A stretch of 64,000 bases of DNA from Podospora pseudoanserina (taxonomy: Eukaryota; Ascomycota; Sordariomycetes; Sordariales; Podosporaceae), in NCBI RefSeq assembly GCF_035222485.1, contig NC_085924.1, positions 4,526,001 to 4,590,000 on the forward strand, written 5' to 3'. The notes beneath the pieces are model-generated. The model did not search any database and was not told the DNA's origin. It saw only the letters and a program-made list of their open reading frames with translations. The first letter of the stretch is position 1. The number at the start of each line of letters is the position of its first letter. Below, piece after piece: positions 1 to 10,880 of this stretch. The translations under genes were made by a program, and so were the position numbers.

Positions 1-458
1 GGATAGGTAGCTTCGGGGGTGCTGGTAGGGTAGCGGCTTCATGCATTAAGTAGGAGGAGAAACAACCATCATTTCTTGCAAACAAGTTCTGGCTCAGAAC
101 AGGAGCTGATGTTCGCCCATGTCAAAAGTTGAACTCGGCGAGTAATGATCAGGTGACATAGTATAGTCAAAACCTTCCTCTTCCATTTAATCCAATATCT
201 CGCTTTTCAAGGATAGATGTTCCTGAGTGTTTACCCCGCCTATGGCAATGACATGCAGTTGCCATTTGTCTTCCAGACTGCCCCTCCCTATCATCAGTCG
301 TGCCTTTCTGTGCTTCTGTTTGCTTGCTACCCAATGAGTGACGTGATCATACGTCGCCCATCATCCAGATCGCAGTAGATTTTACCATTCCCATACTCCT
401 CAGCTCTCGTCCACGTCGCAACCACAGGATACAACACTCTGAAGACAGAAGCGACACA

Positions 459-1410
459 ATGAGCGCACCCGCCGCCCCAAATGACAACAAAACTGAAAAG
501 CCCGAGCGCGAACATGTCTACGCCGTCACCATACCCAGTCTTCAGTGGAAACGCGGCGAGGTAATCCCCACAGCCTTTGTCAATGGCACCCCGCAACTCC
601 AAGCCAAGGTGAAGCAACACGCACAAGAACTCGAAAAGCACGCCAATTTTCGCTTTAAGTTCCGGCCTTCTGAGCATGGCCCCGCCAGGATTACCATCGC
701 CATGGATCCCCAGTTAGGCTCCTACTCAAAACTTGACACCCAGTCTCCCGTCGCTGCCTACAACAATCCCGACAATCCCACCATGAACTTGCGTATCGAC
801 GAGACAACACCAGATGACGAGATTCGAAGAACCTGCATGCACGAGCTTCTTCACGCAATCGGGTTTGACCATGAGCACCAGTCACCAGTCGCCAACATTG
901 AGTGGGATGAAGATGCTGTGTACGAGGAAATGGCCAAGAGCGGTTGGACACGTGAGAAGACTCAACAAGCGCAACGTGCAGCACTCAAGATTCGACCCCG
1001 ATTCAATTATGATGTACCCGATCCAAGAGAACCGGACAAGGAACGGGTTTTCCAACACTCGGAACACCATGCTTTTTGAGACTGACAAGTCTTTTGCCCG
1101 TGAAGTGTACCCGTTCGATGACCTGCCGCCTCATGGCTTGCAGTGCGTAGGGAAATGTTCCTCCCCTGGGGCCTACGTCGAACAACATTCTCCGCAACCT
1201 GTTGCCGGTCATGATCAAATGTATGCCCGGCCGGACCAGTCTCCGTCAAGCACAGGATGCATCAACGGAGACGGTGCCGACTCAGGGGCGTATGAATATC
1301 AGAGCATCCTGCAAGGAAATAAGTCGGAAGAGGATGTCGGAGACACGGTGCGCTATGACACGACTGGGTACTTTGAGGAGGTTATATCTGTCGCAGAGTC
1401 AGAACGGTAG
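459..1410 (+). CDS. Astacin-like zinc metalloprotease (ZnMc), apparent single-base frameshift
   Basis: The reading frame from ATG 459 gives about 175 good residues with the extended metzincin zinc site HELLHAIGFDHEH (His128, Glu129, His132, His138). The next expected element, the Met-turn, appears as FDPDSIMMYPI around 990-1021 but one frame over. That second frame then runs on through GFSNTRNTMLFETDKSF, a typical ZnMc ending, to the TAG at 1408-1410. The switch falls near 978-984. No GT-AG pair there gives an intron of fungal size (the best candidate is 30 bp), so I read it as a 1-nt indel, either real or a sequencing error. In the original frame the protein would stop at 1079 without the Met-turn. 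No signal peptide is visible, so an intracellular or unconventional role is possible. The family cleaves peptide bonds using zinc; the substrate is unknown. Confidence 0.72.
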
Positions 1411-1489
1411 CTTTTAGAGGATGAGGTTGGTAATGGAGGACATAGTGTTGAGAGCCTTAACTACAATGCCGAGTGTGTGTATATCTGTA

Positions 1490-1535
1490 ACGTACATTAT
1501 AAGCGAGTGCACCATATAAGCGAGTGCACCACTTT
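1490..1535 (+). repeat. Left TIR with internal 17-bp tandem duplication
   Basis: The 46-bp left inverted repeat starts ACGTACATTATAAGCG. It contains two adjacent direct copies of a 17-bp unit (TATAAGCGAGTGCACCA), probably paired transposase-binding sites. It is identical to the reverse complement of the right end. Confidence 0.92.
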
Positions 1536-1589
1536 TTAAGCGACGCACTATCCTTCCACCCAACATCGACTTTTTCTACACAACCCAAT

Positions 1590-3267
1590 ATGCCTTCTAC
1601 TTTAAAGGAAGCCAGGGTGATCTTAGCCCTCGAAGCTCTTGAAAAAAATAAAAATCTTAGCCTCCGAGCCGCAGGAAAGATCTATAACGTCTACTATACG
1701 ACTCTCTTACGACGACGCGCTGGCCGGCCTGCACGACGCAATACCACGCCCAAATCGAAGAAGCTTACTTAATCCGAAGAGGATACTATTGTTTAATACA
1801 TCATTAAGCTATATACGCGAGCTTTTCCACTAAGATTACGTGGTGTAGAAGATATGGCTAACCAACTACTACGCGTACGCGACGCGCCCCCTATTAGCAA
1901 GCTCTAGGCACATAACTTCGTTAAACGCTAGCCACAGCTCCGTACGCGTTTTACGCGTAAATACAATTACCAGAGGGCTAAGTGCGAAGATTTAAAGGTT
2001 ATTACCGAGTGGTTTACGCTTATACGGAATACTAAGGCCAAGTACGGTATTATAAATAACGATATCTATAACTTCGACGAGACTGGGTTTATAATAGGTA
2101 TTATTTTTGCGGGTATAGTAGTTACGACCTCGGACGGCTTTAGTAAGGCAAAACTAGCCTAGCCTAATAACCGCGAATGGGCAACGGTAATCCAGAAAGT
2201 TAATACTCTTGGTTAAGCTATCCTTCCCTTTATTATTTTAGCCGTATAGTATTACCTTACTAATTAGTATACCGAATGCAATTTACCGTCCACCTAGCGT
2301 ATTGTAATTACCGATAATAGATAGACTACCAATCCGGTAAGCCTAGATTAGATTAAGTACTTTAACTATTATATAGCGTCCCGTATAAAAGGTAAATACC
2401 GGTTATTAATCCTCGATGGCCACGAAAGCTACTACTCGACCGAATTCGAGCGCTACTACTAGCAAAACAATATTATTACACTCTATATACCTCCACACTC
2501 CTCCTACCTCCTCTAGCCACTCGATATTAACTACTTTAGGCTACTAAAACAGACGTACGGTCGCTAGATCGAAGACTTAATATATATATATATTAACTAT
2601 ATAAGTAAGCTCGAGTTCCTCTATACCTTCCGCGAGACCTTCTTCGTCTCTATAATAGAGAAGAATATATAGGGTAGCTTTACGGGCGCTAGCTTTATAC
2701 CGTACGATCCAGAGAAGGTGCTTTCTAAGCTGGATGTAAAGCTTTATACGCTAACACCTCCAAACTTACGGCCCGGCACTGTATAACCTTGGGTCTCCTA
2801 GACACTACACAACCCTCGAGAAGCCAATTTATAATCAACGCTTATCAAGACTCGCATTACTAACTATCAAAATAGCTCCCCAACTTCAATGCTAGCTACG
2901 GTAGACCAGCTTACTAAGGGTACAACGGCTATAATGCACCAGGTGGCTCTCCTTCGTGCAGAGGTCTCTTCGCTCCGTAAAGCTAATGAGGCACTAAGCA
3001 AGCGCCGGAGAGCTAAAAAAACACGTGTAAGGCTTGGAGGGTCACTTACTATACAAGAGGCACAGGATCTATTGGATCAGAAGGCCGTGGATAAGGAGGG
3101 AGTGCAAGAAACGCAGCCGGATAGTAGTAATGCAGGGGGCTCGTACGAAGGTTCAGTGCTGTAGTGTGTGCGGCAAGCCTGGCCATAATGCGCGCACTTG
3201 CCAGGAAGCTGCAGATGCCTCAGATTCAGCTGTTTCTGATGTAATTATAGTTAATTCCTTGTGCTGA
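1590..3267 (+). pseudogene. Fot1/pogo-type transposase, degenerate
   Basis: The start MPSTLKEARVILALEAL and RAAGKIYNVYYTTL match the Psq-type HTH of fungal pogo transposases. Further along, the frame shows NFDETGF near 2070, LLILDGHES near 2405 and PPHSSYLL...PLDINYF near 2490-2535, which are the three DDE regions. After 2889 comes an intact basic coiled-coil tail. It ends in a CCHC knuckle, CSVCGKPGHNARTC (about 3160-3205), that lies in a different frame from the preceding tail; the shift falls near a G5 run at about 3136. More than ten stops interrupt 1773-2888, mostly explicable as CAG/CAA to TAG/TAA. It is non-functional as read. Confidence 0.85.
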
Positions 3268-3304
3268 TGTGGTGTAATTGAGGATAGTATTCGTAGGGTG
3301 GTGG

Positions 3305-3350
3305 AAAGTGGTGCACTCGCTTATATGGTGCACTCGCTTATAATGTACGT
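3305..3350 (-). repeat. Right TIR of the pogo-like element
   Basis: This is an exact 46-bp reverse complement of the left end, including the doubled 17-bp unit, followed by the TA target duplication at 3351-3352. Confidence 0.92.
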
Positions 3351-3352
3351 TA

Positions 3353-3705
3353 CCCTTTATTGGGTGAAGGCTACCGATACGTAGTAATAGCGACCTTATA
3401 AAAAACTATTAAGGGATAAATATAGGCCGACTAATAATACTAATTAAAAATAATATCTAGAACCTAGTTATGTTTTTTATTCGTTTATACTGTTATCATA
3501 TTAATAAAGGTAAAGCAATAACAGCTTTTACTAATGAATTTATAATGTATTTAAAGAATGAATATCAGTATATCGCAATTCATAGATTTTAAAACTTATG
3601 TAATAATTGTTTTACCTGTCGGACCAAATATTTCCCAAGCTGTAGGGCGAGTTCTTGGGTCAGAACACTTTCATCCGTCCAATAGACCCGGAGCAATGGT
3701 TCACT
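3353..3705. other. AT-rich degenerate repeat remnant, no gene
   Basis: This strongly AT- and TpA-rich stretch sits between the transposon and normal-composition DNA. It resembles the RIP-saturated retroelement interiors elsewhere in the window, but I cannot assign a family. Base composition returns to normal around 3610-3700. Confidence 0.5.
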
Positions 3706-3953
3706 TATGATCATTCACGCGATATCACGAAACCCACAGAGGAGCATAAGTGAATCCGCGCAGATATTCACCAGCGTGATAATCCCTGCAAAAAGCCACT
3801 ATCAAGAAGTATATAAATACCAATTCCTCCAACCAGTCTTTCCACCCACTCTATCGCGATCACCACTCCCCACCAAGATACCAATCAACCTCATACATCG
3901 CATCACTTCCGAGTTAACCAGCCTCATCCCTTAACCGCAACATCGCCATCAAG

Positions 3954-4232
3954 ATGCCCACCTCAACCAAGACAAAGACCAAGATCAGGTGCAAGTGCCA
4001 CTGCGCCTGCACAGCCGAGAGCAGCAAAGACTTTGGGCCGTACTGCTTCCAGTGCGTCAAGGAGCACGCAGCCAACGTCATCGATAACCGGCTAGCCGGC
4101 AGCAGGAACGAAAAGAAGAACATGGGAACCCACAAAGCTCCCAGTACCGACACGGTCTCTGTTATTCCGACGAGTTTCCCCGAGTCATCAAGACAACAGG
4201 CGCGCGATCATTTTTTTCAAGAAGTCCCCTAA
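3954..4232 (+). CDS. Small Cys-rich cytoplasmic protein, likely frameshifted near its 3' end
   Basis: The ATG sits in a good fungal context (ATCAAGATGCCC). The N-terminal half has a dense metal-binding-like cluster, CKCHCACT, followed by CFQC, a pattern I recognise only loosely from short uncharacterised fungal proteins. No signal peptide or membrane segment is seen. The frame ends at 4232 just after a run of seven T (about 4210-4216). One frame over, the sequence continues as a charged, plausible tail (FFKKSPKEDEYERGRKKRED) to a TAG near 4306, so the true protein may be about 32 residues longer with a T6 run. Function unknown. Confidence 0.55.
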   Translation: MPTSTKTKTKIRCKCHCACTAESSKDFGPYCFQCVKEHAANVIDNRLAGSRNEKKNMGTHKAPSTDTVSVIPTSFPESSRQQARDHFFQEVP

Positions 4233-4309
4233 GGAGGATGAGTATGAACGAGGCCGGAAGAAGAGGGAGGATGGGGTTTTAGTGCCGAATAATTGCTCGG
4301 CTATGTAGG

Positions 4310-5040
4310 GGGACTTGTAAGTACATTGTTACAAGGGAGGGGGTATTCTGTTGCTGACGCTGGGGGTGTAGGTTATGGCGGCGGGCCGTGGTGGCAATGG
4401 TGATCAAGGAGCGAGATGTATGGGGGGAGGCAAGACACTGGCTACACACGAGGGGGGGATGATAATCGGAGGGGATTTCGGTATACAGGGCATAGTCAGG
4501 AGGGGGGAAGGGTCTGAGCATTAGTCGTCTGGACATTCCTTTTCATCGAGAGAGATCGACACAATGAACAAAGAGAAATCCCCACTGGAGCCACTTGTTC
4601 ATTATGTCATGGTTGCCGTCTATGCAAACATGAACCTGATGATTTGACTTGCTGTGCAACCGTTAGTTATCCGCCTTGGTTTGACGACGAAACACACCTC
4701 TCAGTCAATGTTTGCAGTTAATATGAAGTGCAGCGGCCTCGCATTTCGATGGGCCTGGAAAAGATGCTGAGAAGCAATATGTTGGCAGGGTAACAGCAAG
4801 CGGTTAGCATCTCGAAGGCGGGCCACAGTAATTAGGTGGCAGTGAACCACATAGACAACATATTAGCTTGTATATCTGTAAACACCATCCTACTCAACCC
4901 CCTGAAATTCTAACAGAGCTGCAAACCTAGAAGTTCCATAAAAAGGAAGACCAAAAGAAAAAGGTACGTCCAGATATAGGACGTGCAAGGCTTCATGGGA
5001 GCCATGCAGCATTGGACTTGTATACATTTGAAGTATGAGA
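4310..5040. other. Intergenic, no gene seen
   Basis: Open frames here are short, lack recognisable domains, and change strand without codon-bias support. I see no RNA gene before the tRNA at 5046. Confidence 0.5.
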
Positions 5041-5045
5041 AAAAT

Positions 5046-5126
5046 CGTCACCTGCAGGATTCGAACCTACGCTCCCGAAGGAACAGCCTTAGCAGGGCTG
5101 CGTGTTAACCACTCCACCAAAGTGAC
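5046..5126 (-). tRNA. tRNA-Ser (anticodon GCU)
   Basis: The minus strand folds into a full type-II tRNA. Acceptor stem GTCACTT pairs with AGGTGAC with discriminator G. Anticodon stem CAGCC/GGCTG encloses loop CTGCTAA, so the anticodon is GCT. A long variable arm (TTCCTTCGGGAG) is present as expected for serine, and the T-arm is GTAGG-TTCGAAT-CCTGC. No intron. It decodes AGC/AGU. Confidence 0.95.
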
Positions 5127-5487
5127 CTAATGCTTTGTTGATATATTGCATGTTTGGGAATAGCTCTCAAGACGGCCAGCAGAGAACAGGCAGAGCTAAA
5201 GTAGCTGCGCGGCCCAGCGCCAAATTAAAAACTTTTGGCCTAATATCTATCATGTCATCAGTCGAATCGTGAGATTGTGGGTGTTGTCGAGCTGCATGAA
5301 TAGCTAGTTTCACATCACATGATGGCAAAGGCGGCGAAAAGCAGTCAAGATACCATAATATGTCCTTCTATTCAGAAGCAAAGTATGTACGACGAAGAAT
5401 ATCCAAATGGTATATCTGCAACCCCCCTCAGCTTCACACCCCTCCCTTATTCCCCATCACACCAATCCACCTCTCACCACCCCGCAT

Positions 5488-6256
5488 TTAGCAGCGGACG
5501 GGAGCAGGGCCAGGGTTGGTATAAGAGGTAGGTGTAGGCCAGTAAAGCTGGAACAGAATGCCAGGGTCGGTAGCCTTGTAAGCACCGGGGAAGGACACCA
5601 GCTGGCCGGTGTTGAGGGTGCCAGAGCCGCCCGTGACGGAGATCTGGGCGCAGGAGAGGTAGAGCTGGGCACCACCGACGCTACCGGCCGAGTGGAGAGC
5701 GATATGCTCAACACGGAGGAGGTACTCGCCGTTGGCGATGCAGCTGGGGATCTGGACCGAGACCTCGGTCTTGCCTGTTGGGTGAAAACAACCAGGTTAG
5801 TACCTTGTCTTTAACTGAGTTGCTGGCATCGAATAACTTACCATCGCTGGGCCACTTGATGGAACCTGTGCCGAGGCCGGAAGGACCATCCTGGTAGATC
5901 TTGAACCAGACAGCGCCCTTGCCGTCGAAGGTCTTGGCCGTCTTGCCGGCGGGGACCTTGGCCATGTAGAAGTGAAGAGGGCCGGGGTGGCCGACGGAGG
6001 AGCCGACCTGGAAGGTGACGGTGGAGCCGGCGGTGACGGCGAGGGTGTTGGGGGCACCGACGCCAGGGTCACGCTCGTAGCAGGTCATGAGGGGGGAGTT
6101 GACATCGGTGACCGGGCCGTTGGAGTAGTGGTTCTGAGTGATACGGACGGTGTCCCATTGGGGCTGGGCAACACCGTTGTACTTGGTACCAGGGAAGGTG
6201 TAGTGGGCTTGAGCGCCAGCAGCGGCGAGGACCGCGAGGGTGGTGGAAGCCTTCAT
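5488..6256 (-). CDS. AA9 lytic polysaccharide monooxygenase (GH61), secreted
   Basis: A copper enzyme that cleaves cellulose or related glucans oxidatively outside the cell. The protein is 233 residues after removing one intron (5775-5841, GTAAGT...CAG). A 17-residue signal peptide ends in AQA, exposing His18 as the N-terminal copper ligand of the histidine brace (HYTFP). The second ligand is His90 in VGHPGPLHFYMAK. Exon 2 supplies the Q-x-Y motif (GGAQLYLSC) with the axial tyrosine and conserved glutamine, then a DPGILFQLYWP ending. The whole is the usual length for a single-domain AA9 without CBM1. A TATAAAG box lies about 100 bp upstream of the ATG. All active-site residues are present, so it should be functional; C1/C4 regioselectivity cannot be told from sequence by eye. 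Confidence 0.96.
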
Positions 6257-6354
6257 CTTGACGGTGGGGAATGAACCGTGAGTGAGATGAGAAATGTGAT
6301 CGGCGGATGGCGGACCAAAAAATTCAGGAGATCGTCAGGGCGGTCGAGGCAGAC

Positions 6355-6361
6355 CTTTATA
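6355..6361 (-). promoter_or_regulatory. TATA box of the AA9 gene
   Basis: TATAAAG on the minus strand, about 100 bp upstream of the AA9 start codon at 6256. Confidence 0.55.
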
Positions 6362-6399
6362 GTTGGACGATCTCCCGGGTTGAGCCATGGCCATGCTCC

Positions 6400-7840
6400 C
6401 GCCCTGTCGATGATCGAGTCCAGAATCTCAGCCGACAGTCACATCAACCGGGTCAATGGAATATCCAGCCGATGGAGGACGTGAATTGTGGAGCAGGTAG
6501 CAGTGGGTGGCAGACATGTGGAGAGCTGTCGAATATTCTGATGTGTGAAGCGAATCCATCGACCAGTCAGCCGGCGGCTAATAGATTGAAGTGAAATGGC
6601 GAGGGGCTGCGGGTTGACGTTGTGAACCCGGTTTTGGGATGGCACTGTGAGCCTGGGCCGTGGTGTTGCGGAGGTTGTAGTCATGCGTCTGGTAATTGCG
6701 CAATGCCGTTCTTGCTTGAATCGAGTGCCGGAGGAGAAGATTGTCAAGGGGGGCCATCAGCGTTACATGCGGCTTCTTCTCCCGAAACCTCTTACCCGTT
6801 CGGGCAACCCAACGACGAAACGGCTTGGCGATGGTATGCCAGTTTCCAAGCGGAACAAATGAGATTGGAGGATTTTCCCAGTTCTCGACACTGTTTCGGT
6901 ACCAGGCCTTCCATGATTCCCATTCCGGGCCCTAGTCCGATGTCGATCGCCGACTACGCTGGCCGACACTACAGGCGCGGTACCGGCGACGTTGCGACGG
7001 TATATCGGGCAGACGGTGACTTGGCGGGCTGCCAGTCCTTGACCTGACAGACATAAGCCGGCTATCTCCCCGATAGATGCGGCTGGCGGTAGCTGCGCTG
7101 ATCTCCTGCACGAATCCAAGCTTGATCCATCCTCGCGTGGTAGATATGTGTGGCTTGTAAGAGGATATTCAGGCTCCCGAGACAGAGCATTCGACGCCAA
7201 GTTCTAGCCGCCCAGTTCCAACGTTGCGCGGGCCTGTCATCCGATTGTCTCGCTCCCAAGAGTTTCAAAGTTCCCAAGCTGGAAGGTCTTGGAGGTTGGC
7301 GGTGTTGATCTGATGTCGATTCGTGAAGGCTAGGTATGTCGATCGAGATGCAAGTGGCCGCGCCATTGCAACCTGCGACGAGCTGGAGGCCGGGCGTTGG
7401 CAATATTTCGGGTTCTGGTTTCGAGTAGATGGGTACTAGCACGCGAGGAAGAAGGATAATCCTCGGGGTGTTTTGATGTTCACAAAGCAACATCAGAGTC
7501 TAGCAGAGATGGCGGAGTTGAAAGCTCTTCCACCCTGGTGTCCCGTGTTGCCAACTGTGCCAGCCCCACATCGTGACTGCTGTCACTGGCAGTGAACCTG
7601 TGGCTTTGCACCATCCGGCTGACCCCCTCACACTGTCTGGGAGATGTCCTCCTTCTCAGTATTCTTGTTGCTGATCGTCAGCGCTGCGGGTGAATCTCGA
7701 TAGCCACGGTCCTACTTACCCACACATCCCATCGTCGTTAGCCATCAGCCGCGCTCAAGTGTCACTCAACAATCAGCAACGAATTCGGAAGACAACAAAT
7801 AAAATATTCGATTGAAGCTACAATGACCACCTCTCCCAAC
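6400..7840. other. Intergenic, no supported gene
   Basis: Overlapping open frames of up to about 145 residues exist on both strands. None shows a domain, a signal peptide or consistent coding bias, so I treat them as chance frames in the promoter side of the AA9 gene and the 3' flank of the NLP gene. Confidence 0.5.
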
Positions 7841-7847
7841 AACCCCC

Positions 7848-8663
7848 TTATGGATTTCCAGGCGACCCAACATCCAAGTTGGCATCGAAAGTGATGGAGC
7901 TGTGCTTCGCCCGTCCAATATTCCCAGCGAAAGTCGCGTCTTTGAAGCCGATAGTGGCCTTACCAAAGTCATGCGCAAACAACTTGTCCCTGATAGCAAG
8001 CGAAGGGAAGCCATTATACGACACCAATGCACCCCTGAACCACACGCCCTTGTGGTTCTCAATGTTGTCATCGCTGGCATCGGCAAAGCGGAAGCAGTGA
8101 GTGCTAACCCCGTCCTTGTGATAGACAATCTTGGGGTGGTCTCCATCCCATCTAACCTGGCTGGCAGCCTTGATCTCATACTCCCCGTGCTGTGAGACGC
8201 CGACATACTCGGCCTGGTTGGTGCTTTGCCTCACCCACACGGCAATGTGCTCCCAATCGTGGGTGTGGCCGGGGTCAATAAAGTTGGCGATGGCGACGTC
8301 CTTCTCGAAGTAATACCCGTACAGGTAGATGCACCAGCCGTTGTTGCACCGCTGGCGGGAGTAGACGTTGTTGTTGTCAAGGTCGGAGAGGTCGCGACAG
8401 TTGGAAGAGTAGCCGGTCCAATTGTGGGGGAGACCCTCCACGATGTTGCCCTGGGCGTCGATGGCAGGGACGTTGTAGCATCCATCGGTGTCAAAGTCCA
8501 GAGAGGGTTGCCATTTGAGGTCATTGGCTGTGGCTCTCTGGGGGAGAGCCGTTGGGGGGGCCGCGGCACGGTAGGAGATGATGGCGGGTGGTGCTGCCAA
8601 GGCGGCCCACGGGGCAAGTGCCGCTGTCAGGAACAGGGCGGGGGAAGTGAGGGTGGGGATCAT
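7848..8663 (-). CDS. NLP effector: necrosis- and ethylene-inducing peptide 1-like protein (NPP1 family)
   Basis: A secreted protein of 271 residues. A hydrophobic signal peptide covers about residues 1-23. The NPP1 fold is recognised by the central heptapeptide region GHTHDWE (residues 132-138) preceded by the conserved YGYYFEKD segment. Canonical NLPs have GHRHDWE, so the third position is Thr instead of Arg; the metal-coordinating Asp136 and Glu138 are kept. Five or more cysteines (62, 89, 106, 111 and one near 197) are more than the simplest type-1 NLPs carry. Some family members are cytolytic to dicot plants by binding sphingolipids; many fungal NLPs are not cytotoxic, so activity cannot be assumed. 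Single exon; a TATAAG element lies about 97 bp upstream. Confidence 0.93.
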   Translation of the reverse strand: MIPTLTSPALFLTAALAPWAALAAPPAIISYRAAAPPTALPQRATANDLKWQPSLDFDTDGCYNVPAIDAQGNIVEGLPHNWTGYSSNCRDLSDLDNNNVYSRQRCNNGWCIYLYGYYFEKDVAIANFIDPGHTHDWEHIAVWVRQSTNQAEYVGVSQHGEYEIKAASQVRWDGDHPKIVYHKDGVSTHCFRFADASDDNIENHKGVWFRGALVSYNGFPSLAIRDKLFAHDFGKATIGFKDATFAGNIGRAKHSSITFDANLDVGSPGNP

Positions 8664-8758
8664 CTTGATATCGGCCGGAGTTGGGCGGGCAAAAGAGCGA
8701 CTGCCGATGATGATGGAGGTGGAAGGACGCCATCGTTGGAACGGGATGCGCTGGCCAT

Positions 8759-8764
8759 CTTATA
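8759..8764 (-). promoter_or_regulatory. TATA-like element of the NLP gene
   Basis: TATAAG on the minus strand, about 97 bp upstream of the ATG at 8663. Confidence 0.45.
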
Positions 8765-8799
8765 TCATCACGTCGGCGATGGTGCAGTAGCTGGTTACC

Positions 8800-9640
8800 T
8801 GGAAGGAATGAAGGAATGTCATCTCGGCGGAAGAGAGTTGCCTTTTTCAGATGACCCCTTGTCGGCCACGAGTAGCAACGATGTGCAAATGCACTGTTTT
8901 CCCATTGATATTCCCCTATCATGAGGGGCCTACTGAGCATCGCATTGGCTGAGTCCGAGTTCGTTCAGGGGTATTGACGCGGGGAAGCATATGCTCCAAC
9001 GCCATTGCATGAGCAAACAGGTGTGAGGGCGGATTGTGGGCTACAATTGGAAGTTGGAAAGTTCCAATCAGCGTCCAACCGTTGCATTTTGAAGGTATAT
9101 GTTGCACTGTGCCAGCCAATGATGAGGAGCAACGCGGCAATGTGACCTGGCCAGGGGGCCGTAGCGTACCCATCAAGCTGGCCTACAGGAGCCAACCGGC
9201 CAATATGTAGCCAATCCATCGTCAAAGCCGAGCACATGATTTTATACAGAGTACCTAATCCTGGTAAGAACACCGGGATCGGCCGCGCTTCTACAGATGC
9301 TCTTTTGCATCTTCATACAAGGCATCTTTACGGCTGTCTCAAGTCATACTTTGCACGTGAATCATTCCTGGATCAGAAGAAGAGAATACCTATCTTGCGC
9401 AATCTCACTTGCAAGGATCGAAATTGCAGGTGGCACTTGGGTATCGCAGAGTCAACACACTTTTTCCAGCGCGATGAGAGCATTCCTCTGACAGAGACAA
9501 TGGTGGTACAAGGCAACCAGTCCCTAAGCCATTTGTGTGATTACTAACTATCCGTACCTAGACTCCTCTCTAAGCCGATAGAATAAAAACAATGCCTGCC
9601 TACCATCCGGTGGTGGGTTAAGGAGCACAACTACGAACTT
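8800..9640. other. Intergenic, no gene seen
   Basis: This separates the NLP promoter from the 3' end of the zincin-like gene. Short frames only; no RNA gene or repeat recognised. Confidence 0.5.
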
Positions 9641-9647
9641 TGAACGA

Positions 9648-10640
9648 TTAGGGCACCCGGATATTGGCGGGCTTTGCTGCAATGCCCTTCACCCTGGTGA
9701 GGTCGGTTCCGGTCAGGGTGAAGGTGGGCTTTCCCTTGATCTTCTGATAGTACGTCGCGAATTCGGCGTTTCCATCAATGTAGTCACCAGCGGCCGGGCC
9801 CCTGGTTTCTCTCATCTCCTTCTCGCTCTCCTTGCGTCTGGCTGTGGGAGCAGTGACCTTGGCGGGGGTGAAGGCTGGCAAAGTTAGCATCACGGAAAAT
9901 GGGCCATTTCAATGAGGTGAAGACTAGGTACGTACTTCCAGCGAGCATTGTCTTGACCCAGGCGTGATCGACGAGATTCTGGTCGGCTGGGGCAACGCGG
10001 CTTTGCTTCTTGTCTGCCCACAGTTTCCCGGCCTGCTTCTCCTTGAGGGCATCCGCCGGGTCAAAGAATACCTCAATGTTGTAGCCGACAAACTTGTCCT
10101 CCCAGAACCGACCGGACTCACCCTTGACCCTGGAGAGCTCAGGGGGGGCGTTGATCTTGTCGGGCGTGTTAGTCTTGGGAACACCGATGATTCTGCCGGC
10201 GAAAAAGTGCACCAGTTCGTGGGCAATGGTTAAGCTCCCCATGAGAAGATGCTTTTCGAGGTTCTTCATGTTGGATGCCGTCGGGCTAGTGGCTGCCGCT
10301 TCGGCGGCAAGGCTGACGTACTCCATCATCTGGACACAGAACGGGTAAGCTTCATATGGTTTTGTTGTCAATCAGAACAAGGGGTGACTTACCGCCTTGT
10401 CAAGGAAAAGGTAAGCGGCTAGCTTGGGGTTGTAAGCAGTCCCTGGCTTGACGTTCCATGTCTGGCGTCTGGTGACAGCCCGTCTAGGAACACGAGTGCT
10501 CAACAGCAAGTTGGGGAAGTCGCTGCGAAGTGCTTTCAGAAACGTATCAACGAAGGCTGCATCAACGCTATCTTTGGTGACTGCCCAATCCTTCCGGTGT
10601 CTGGCCGGAACAACCTTTAGGATCGGCGAAACTTGCTAGC
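9648..10640 (-). CDS. Zincin-like protein (HELVH), 5' end unresolved and possibly broken
   Basis: Three exons can be joined on the minus strand: 10640-10393, then 10329-9936, then 9874-9648, with introns 10330-10392 and 9875-9935 (both GT-AG, about 62 bp). The middle exon has SLTIAHELVHFFAG, an HExxH zinc site, followed by a polar region containing GESGRFWEDKFVGYNIE. The family looks like uncharacterised fungal proteins with a gluzincin-type helix; a third zinc ligand is not obvious. Upstream, the exon-1 frame meets a TAG at about 10636. A neighbouring frame (LRPVEQQLASFADPK) looks coding but would need a 1-nt shift, and farther up a TGA interrupts it. The Copia element begins only about 240 bp beyond. 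The gene may be truncated or have an unrecognised first exon. Confidence 0.55.
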
Positions 10641-10880
10641 TGCTGTTCCACCGGGCGCAGACTGCCGTCTAGCCAATAGCTTCGCGGACTCAAGTGATAT
10701 AATGCGGGATTGTGGGGATTCTTTTGGACCTTAACGACAGTTCAACCCCGGCTTTGGTCCCTACGGTGCATACCCGGTAACCAGGGCATGAAGGGGAGGC
10801 GGGCGGCCATGTGCTGGGCCGTTGGGGATGTGGGCTGGAGGCAGCGCTTCTAGGCCAATAAAACTTAGGTACAACTGTAA

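Larger units (their letters stand above)
1490..3350 (+). mobile_element. pogo/Fot1-like DNA transposon, TIRs intact, coding region RIP-damaged
   Basis: A 1,861-bp element is bounded by perfect 46-bp inverted repeats (1490-1535 and 3305-3350) and flanked on both sides by TA (1488-1489, 3351-3352), the target duplication of Tc1/mariner/pogo elements. Inside are pieces of a Fot1-type transposase: a Psq-like helix-turn-helix at the N-terminus, DDE motifs and a C-terminal zinc knuckle. Many in-frame TAG/TAA codons lie where CAG/CAA would be expected, which points to RIP. The element cannot make a full transposase, but its ends look usable if a transposase were supplied from elsewhere. Confidence 0.9.

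Noticed and set aside
951-981. A GT-AG pair that could be an intron joining the two metalloprotease frames
   Set aside because: It would be only about 30 bp, well below the 50-72 bp introns elsewhere in this window; an indel explains the frame change better.
7062-7493. 143-residue minus-strand open frame between AA9 and NLP genes
   Set aside because: No domain, signal peptide or coding bias; overlaps other equally long frames on the opposite strand.
8226-8924. 232-residue plus-strand open frame opposite the NLP gene
   Set aside because: It is the Gly/Val-rich shadow of the NLP coding strand.
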